Under the pieces are notes generated by a model that saw nothing but the letters and a program-made list of their open reading frames with translations, was not told the origin of the DNA and did no database searches. A DNA stretch of 9,733 bases from an uncultured Clostridia bacterium. Its GTDB lineage: Bacteria > Bacillota > Clostridia > Lachnospirales > Lachnospiraceae. The stretch covers positions 1 through 9,733 of the forward strand of contig CAMJIC010000084.1 of NCBI GenBank assembly GCA_946405675.1, read 5' to 3'. This document shows positions 6,489 to 9,733 of the stretch, piece by piece (the stretch's first letter is position 1; every line of letters starts with the position of its first letter). Position numbers and translations under genes: made by a program.

Positions 6489-6519
6489 AAAAAAGCTGCG
6501 CCAAAATCGTGCAGCTTTT
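6489..6519 (-). terminator. Rho-independent terminator after the larger SH3b lipoprotein gene
   Basis: AAAAGCTGC (6491-6499) and GCAGCTTTT (6511-6519) form a 9-bp stem with an 11-base loop. On the minus strand six T residues end the stem and tail. It lies 41 bp after the stop at 6561 and before the yerC start. Confidence 0.85.
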
Positions 6520-6560
6520 CCGGAACCGCCTTTGGGCGATCCATGAATCCTTGACTGGTC

Positions 6561-8207
6561 TCAGCCTGTCACGGCGGATGCAGTCAGGGATCCATCCTCA
6601 TTCACCGTATATCCAACGTTCACATACAATCCGGAGTAAATCCCGTCAGATGCCGAGATCTCAGCCGATCCTGTATCGACGTTATAGACATTCCCATCAT
6701 CGCCCTGAATTGTGATACCATCGCTGGATGTTCCGATTACCACGCCGGAAACATATCCGCTGCTGCCAGCCGCCGCACTTGTGCCGGACGATGTACCTCC
6801 CGAAGATGCCCCCGTATCAGTGGTACTTCCTGAAGACGTTCCCGTATCGGAAGAGCCCGTGCTGCTCCCCTGTCCTGAAGAGTCAGTCCCTGATGAGGCC
6901 GATCCGGCTGGAGCCGCGTCGCTCAGCAATGCCTTCGAAATGTATCCTGTCCCTGAGCCGGTCGATACTACATACCAGTTATCCGTTTCTCCAATGACTG
7001 TCACTGCGGTTCCCAGGCCGAGCGTTGAATTTACGTCTGAACCGGTGCTTGGCTGCGACCTGACGTTAACGCCATCCGCAGTATACATCGTGACAGCAGA
7101 TCCATAATTTGTCGCTGTCGCGTTCTCTCCCTCAGCCTCTGCCTGAGGCGTAACGGAATTCACCGATGCTGTCCCGTCGGATGCCTCCGCCTGCTGTGCC
7201 GGCTGGCTGGCTGAAGCATTCTGTGTCTGGCTGAGCAGGTCTTTCCGGATATAGCCGGTCTGCCCGCCGACGCTTACCTGATACCACCCGTTTGTCTCAC
7301 CTGTCACCGTCACGCTGTTGCCGGCCACGAAGCCGCCGATAATGTTTGTATCCGTCCCGGGGCCGGATCTTACGTTGACAGTATCCGATGCATACATGAC
7401 TGAACCCGTCCCATAGGACTGGAGCGAGGAGTTTTCCTGGGAAGAGGCAGCTGCCGCTGCTGTCGTGGCATCCGCCTTCTTACCCGGCGCGGCACTGGTA
7501 TCCGTCGTCCCTTTTACAGTTGTCAGAGCAGCGATATTCTTCAGTTCTTCATCCTTCAGAACCGTAAAGCTGTCAACCGCATCCTCAACTGCTTTCAGCA
7601 AAGCCGGGTTGTCATTCGTAACAGTACCCGTGATCACATAAGCCTGATCCGGCGCCACAATGCCATACGTGACAGAATATGCCCACATACGCGCAGCTGC
7701 ATTATATTTGACCACATACCGGTAGATATCTATGTTCTCCACTTTCTTTGTCTCGAAACTCTGGATCTCATAGGCATTGGCATCCGAATACTGTTTGGTA
7801 AGAGCCTGATTCAGATCCTGCTCCGTCTTCTGGATCGACAGGGTCTTCATGGCTGATTCCGTGCTTGCGTGGACGATGTTGATCATCGCATCGCTGCCGG
7901 ATGAGAACACCCGCATCTCGTCTGCATCCTGCGTAACCTTCCAGGTGTTGTCAGGAAGCGTGATCTTTACGGTTCCATCCTTTGATGTGTATTCTACGGA
8001 AGTGATCAGCTTCTGAGTCTCACTCTCACCTTCTGAATTCAGCGCTTTGGACACAGCCGAAGACGCTTCCGTCTGCTTTTGTTCTTTCGCCTGTGTCTCA
8101 CTCTCCTGTACAGTTTGCGGACCGGTGCTGCGTCCCTGGCCGCAGCCCGTCATCCAGACTGCTGCCGCAAGGATCAGCGCGATCCGTATCCAGTTGTTTT
8201 TCTTCAT
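6561..8207 (-). CDS. Lipoprotein with two SH3b domains
   Basis: This 548-residue exported protein begins MKKNNWIRIALILAAAVWMTGC, a lipoprotein signal with Cys22 as the lipid-modified residue. Residues about 68-216 form an alpha/beta domain (strands VKITLP, MINIVHA, YVVKYNA, AYVITGTV) resembling PsbP/DUF1795-like folds; this assignment is tentative. Two bacterial SH3 domains follow: 268-326 (VNVRSGPGTDTNIIG, GWYQVSVGGQTGYIRKDLL) and 370-429 (VNVRSQPSTGSDVNS, NWYVVSTGSGTGYISKALL). A Ser/Gly/Thr linker (about 433-484) leads to a small C-terminal beta domain (485-548: VVIGTSSDGITIQGDDGNVY). SH3b domains bind cell-wall peptides, so an envelope role is likely; no hydrolase domain is present. The start at 8207 is chosen for the GGAGGG site and the signal peptide; an ATG at 8243 would add 12 residues before it. 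It has its own terminator. Confidence 0.88.
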   Translation of the reverse strand: MKKNNWIRIALILAAAVWMTGCGQGRSTGPQTVQESETQAKEQKQTEASSAVSKALNSEGESETQKLITSVEYTSKDGTVKITLPDNTWKVTQDADEMRVFSSGSDAMINIVHASTESAMKTLSIQKTEQDLNQALTKQYSDANAYEIQSFETKKVENIDIYRYVVKYNAAARMWAYSVTYGIVAPDQAYVITGTVTNDNPALLKAVEDAVDSFTVLKDEELKNIAALTTVKGTTDTSAAPGKKADATTAAAAASSQENSSLQSYGTGSVMYASDTVNVRSGPGTDTNIIGGFVAGNSVTVTGETNGWYQVSVGGQTGYIRKDLLSQTQNASASQPAQQAEASDGTASVNSVTPQAEAEGENATATNYGSAVTMYTADGVNVRSQPSTGSDVNSTLGLGTAVTVIGETDNWYVVSTGSGTGYISKALLSDAAPAGSASSGTDSSGQGSSTGSSDTGTSSGSTTDTGASSGGTSSGTSAAAGSSGYVSGVVIGTSSDGITIQGDDGNVYNVDTGSAEISASDGIYSGLYVNVGYTVNEDGSLTASAVTG

Positions 8208-8332
8208 GATTGAACCCTCCGGGTAACAGCTCAGAACAGTCACTGGCTGCGCCGCAAATGATGTATGGAAAATACCTGCCGCAGTCAGTCCGCCCTCAAA
8301 GGAGCCAAAATACCTCTCCTTCTCAGGAGCAA

Positions 8333-8359
8333 ATTATCCTTTATACTAGCACGGCTCAA
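8333..8359 (-). promoter_or_regulatory. Promoter candidate of the larger lipoprotein gene
   Basis: On the minus strand TTGAGC (8354-8359) and GATAAT (8333-8338) are 15 bases apart, shorter than ideal; TATAAA just upstream is an alternative -10. The leader would be about 120 bases. The rest of 8208-8500 holds this leader, a repeat-like segment at 8401 and the next gene's terminator; no gene is seen. Confidence 0.35.
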
Positions 8360-8400
8360 AAGTCCATGCAAGCAGGAATCAGGCTGACGGCCGGCGCAGC

Positions 8401-8440
8401 GTTACAATCCACACCCCTGCCGTCGGTGCGTCCTGCAACG
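8401..8440. repeat. Degenerate copy of the GTTACAA...CACAC intergenic repeat
   Basis: GTTACAATCCACACCCCTGC followed by CGTCG (8401-8425) aligns without gaps to the copy at 9681-9705, differing at six positions. A partly inverted arm follows (GTGCGTCCTGCAAC, 8426-8439; about 10 of 14 bases match the reverse complement of the core). It lies just past the terminator of the downstream-located lipoprotein gene. Confidence 0.5.
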
Positions 8441-8446
8441 AAAACG

Positions 8447-8484
8447 AATAAACAAAGGCCGGTACATCGATTCATGCACCGGCC
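8447..8484 (-). terminator. Rho-independent terminator of the second SH3b lipoprotein gene
   Basis: GGCCGGTACAT (8457-8467) pairs with ATGCACCGGCC (8474-8484) over 11 positions with one A-C mismatch and a 6-base loop. On the minus strand TTTGTTTATT follows. It lies 17 bp after the stop codon at 8502. Confidence 0.85.
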
Positions 8485-8501
8485 CTGACAGGTCAGAATG
8501 A

Positions 8502-9467
8502 TTAGCCGCTGACCATGCTGGCCTTAATATAACCCTGTACTCCATTGTAATCGATCTGAACCCATCCGTCCGCGGATCCGATCTGGGTAACGGTTGTTCC
8601 TGCATTCACAACACCGACCACATTCCCTGTCTCGATCGCTTCCGCCCGGATATTCGCGTCTGATGTCACGGTAACCTGAGGCCCTGAAGCGGCCGGAGCA
8701 GGCGCACTTGTCTGAGGCGTCTCAGCCGGTGCCGGCTGCTGCTCCTGTGCGGGCGCAGGCTCTGCAGGTGCTGCTTCTGCAGGCGCGGCCTCTGCGGGCG
8801 CTGCTTCAGCCGGTGCTGCCTCTGCAGGCGCAGCAGGCGCTGCCGTCTCGGCCGGCTGTGCAGCCATCGCTTCATCGTAGCTGTCGGATACATATGCCTT
8901 CATGATGAATCCTCTCAGATCCGTCATTCCGGTAACGGGATCCTCTGCTTTATAGATCTCATACCAGTTGGGCGTCTCGCCAACGATCGTTGTCTCTTCC
9001 CCTTTGTCCAGGCTGGAAACGATGTTGTCCGCACTTTCCGTTGAAGGACTCGTCCTTACATTGATGTCTGCGTTCGCAAACTTAGTTCCTACTTCGCCCT
9101 CCTGGAACTCATAATGCTGATTCAGCTCCTCCTCTTCGCTCAGCGTAACCGGAGCAGCCGGCTGAGTCTCCGGAGCGCTCGTGGGCGGCTGGGTTTCCGG
9201 AGCCGGTGTCTCAGGCGCCTGCGTCTCAGGCGGCTGTGTCTGCGGTTGTGTCTGCGGTTGTGTCTGCGGTTGTGTCTGCGGCTCAGTCTGCGGTGCCTCC
9301 GTCTCAATGATGACCGGCGCTTCCGTCACTGCAGGAGGCGCCTCTGTCTGCACGACCACGGCTTCACTCTGTTTCTCGGGACGGGCCTGACCACATCCCG
9401 TGACTGCTGCCACGACAAAGGCCGCTGCAGCTGTCCCCATGGCTAAGGTTTTCCAACTACTCTTCAT
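8502..9467 (-). CDS. Lipoprotein with two SH3b domains and Pro-rich linkers
   Basis: This 321-residue protein starts with a lipoprotein signal (FVVAAVTGC, lipidated Cys25). Residues 41-108 are a Pro/Thr/Gln/Glu linker with PQTQ repeats (62-79), suited to spanning the cell wall. The first SH3b domain covers about 127-194 (INVRTSPSTESADNI, NWYEIYKAEDPVTG, RGFIMKAYVS) and carries a short insertion. A second linker (about 203-262) contains AAPAE repeats. The second SH3b domain is 263-321 (ANIRAEAIETGNVVG, GWVQIDYNGVQGYIKASMV) and ends the protein. No enzymatic domain is present. A role in holding or sensing cell wall is inferred from the SH3b family. The start at 9467 has GGGGGAT about 7 bases upstream. 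It has its own promoter (9585-9613) and terminator, so it is separate from the neighbouring SH3b lipoprotein, which has a different linker chemistry. Confidence 0.88.
   Translation of the reverse strand: MKSSWKTLAMGTAAAAFVVAAVTGCGQARPEKQSEAVVVQTEAPPAVTEAPVIIETEAPQTEPQTQPQTQPQTQPQTQPPETQAPETPAPETQPPTSAPETQPAAPVTLSEEEELNQHYEFQEGEVGTKFANADINVRTSPSTESADNIVSSLDKGEETTIVGETPNWYEIYKAEDPVTGMTDLRGFIMKAYVSDSYDEAMAAQPAETAAPAAPAEAAPAEAAPAEAAPAEAAPAEPAPAQEQQPAPAETPQTSAPAPAASGPQVTVTSDANIRAEAIETGNVVGVVNAGTTVTQIGSADGWVQIDYNGVQGYIKASMVSG
8761..8835. repeat. 15-bp tandem repeat coding for AAPAE units
   Basis: Five 15-base units, each close to TCTGCAGGCGCTGCT, run from 8761 to 8835. On the minus strand they encode AAPAE/EAAPA repeats in the second linker of the lipoprotein. 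Units differ mostly at third codon positions. Confidence 0.85.
9235..9294. repeat. 12-bp tandem repeat coding for PQTQ units
   Basis: TGTGTCTGCGGT is repeated at 9235, 9247 and 9259 without change, then at 9271 (one change, last base) and 9283 (diverged). The array encodes the PQTQ stretch of the first linker. The near-identity of units suggests recent expansion by slippage. Confidence 0.9.
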
Positions 9468-9584
9468 TCTATCATCCCCCTTGATCCCCTTATTTGCACA
9501 GAACCCGTCTCAATCTCATCATCCGGATGGGAAAGACATTCTGGTGAAATGCAATTACGGAATTTGAATTCAGTTACTGTGTAT

Positions 9585-9613
9585 ATCATACCAGTTAACC
9601 CCGCAAAAGACAA
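9585..9613 (-). promoter_or_regulatory. Promoter of the second SH3b lipoprotein gene
   Basis: On the minus strand TTGTCT (9608-9613), a 17-base spacer and TATGAT (9585-9590) form a sigma-A-type promoter. TGG directly before TATGAT adds an extended -10. The leader to the start codon at 9467 would be about 110 bases, with no recognised riboswitch. Confidence 0.7.
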
Positions 9614-9627
9614 GTGAGAACACATCC

Positions 9628-9705
9628 GTTACAAAATGCACAAGCTCGCCGGGTTACAAGTCACACCCTGACCGACAAGCGTTACAAGTCACACTCCTGC
9701 CAGCG
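9628..9705. repeat. Direct copies of the GTTACAAGTCACAC repeat
   Basis: GTTACAAGTCACAC occurs exactly at 9653-9666 and 9681-9694, 28 bp apart; the second is followed by TCCTGCCAGCG. A poorer match starts at 9628 (GTTACAAAATGCAC). The core is identical to the arms of the inverted repeat at 5241-5298. The array lies upstream of the lipoprotein promoter and may continue beyond the window. Confidence 0.8.
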
Positions 9706-9715
9706 TTTCTGTTCA

Positions 9716-9731
9716 CTGCCCGGCTGGGCAG
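9716..9731. other. Short GC-rich hairpin at the window edge
   Basis: CTGCCC (9716-9721) and GGGCAG (9726-9731) form a perfect 6-bp stem with loop GGCT, next to the repeat copies. It could belong to the repeat element or to a terminator of a gene outside the window; the sequence is cut off. Confidence 0.35.
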
Positions 9732-9733
9732 GC

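Noticed and set aside
9181..9390. Plus-strand frame rich in Cys, Gly and Val repeats
   Set aside because: The periodic product is only the reverse reading of the 12-bp PQTQ-coding repeats.
9628..9705. CRISPR array
   Set aside because: At most three short, imperfect units with 14-base cores, the same core inverted elsewhere, and no cas genes.

Overview
The window looks like core chromosome of a moderately GC-rich Gram-positive anaerobe, most likely a member of the Clostridia (Lachnospiraceae-like). The basis is a PcrA-type helicase, a TrpR-like YerC/YecD regulator, a DUF1836-type protein, strong Gram-positive ribosome binding sites, and two SH3b lipoproteins with lipoboxes. No rRNA, tRNA, CRISPR array, transposase, phage or recognisable defence gene is visible.

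Layout. Positions 1-101 hold the last codons of a plus-strand sensor histidine kinase. Positions 102-518 have no intact gene but contain minus-strand open stretches that look like a decayed gene, ending in a good minus-strand terminator. Then follow, all on the minus strand, a 23S rRNA uracil-5-methyltransferase with Fe-S cysteines (rlmD, 519-1895), a small membrane protein with an extremely acidic tail (2008-2331), the UvrD-family helicase pcrA (2627-4897) and an unrecognised 77-residue protein (4983-5216). A divergent plus-strand gene with a clear sigma-A-type promoter encodes a DUF1836-family protein (5389-6033). It converges on the minus-strand YerC/YecD regulator (6127-6426). The right part holds two minus-strand lipoproteins with SH3b domains (6561-8207 and 8502-9467). 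Each has its own terminator and upstream promoter candidate, so they are probably separate transcription units with related roles at the cell surface.

Functional picture. The left and middle genes are housekeeping (RNA modification, DNA repair, transcription control). The right genes are envelope-associated and probably bind cell wall or extracellular ligands. In Bacillus subtilis yerC also lies close to pcrA, so the pcrA/yerC proximity probably reflects an old neighbourhood.

The least ordinary signal is not a gene. A short intergenic repeat with core GTTACAAGTCACAC occurs as a 19-bp inverted pair around a GC-rich loop (5241-5298), as two direct copies 28 bp apart near the right edge (9653-9705), and in a degenerate form at 8401-8425. 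It looks like a dispersed, hairpin-forming repeat family. No complete new biological system is evident here.
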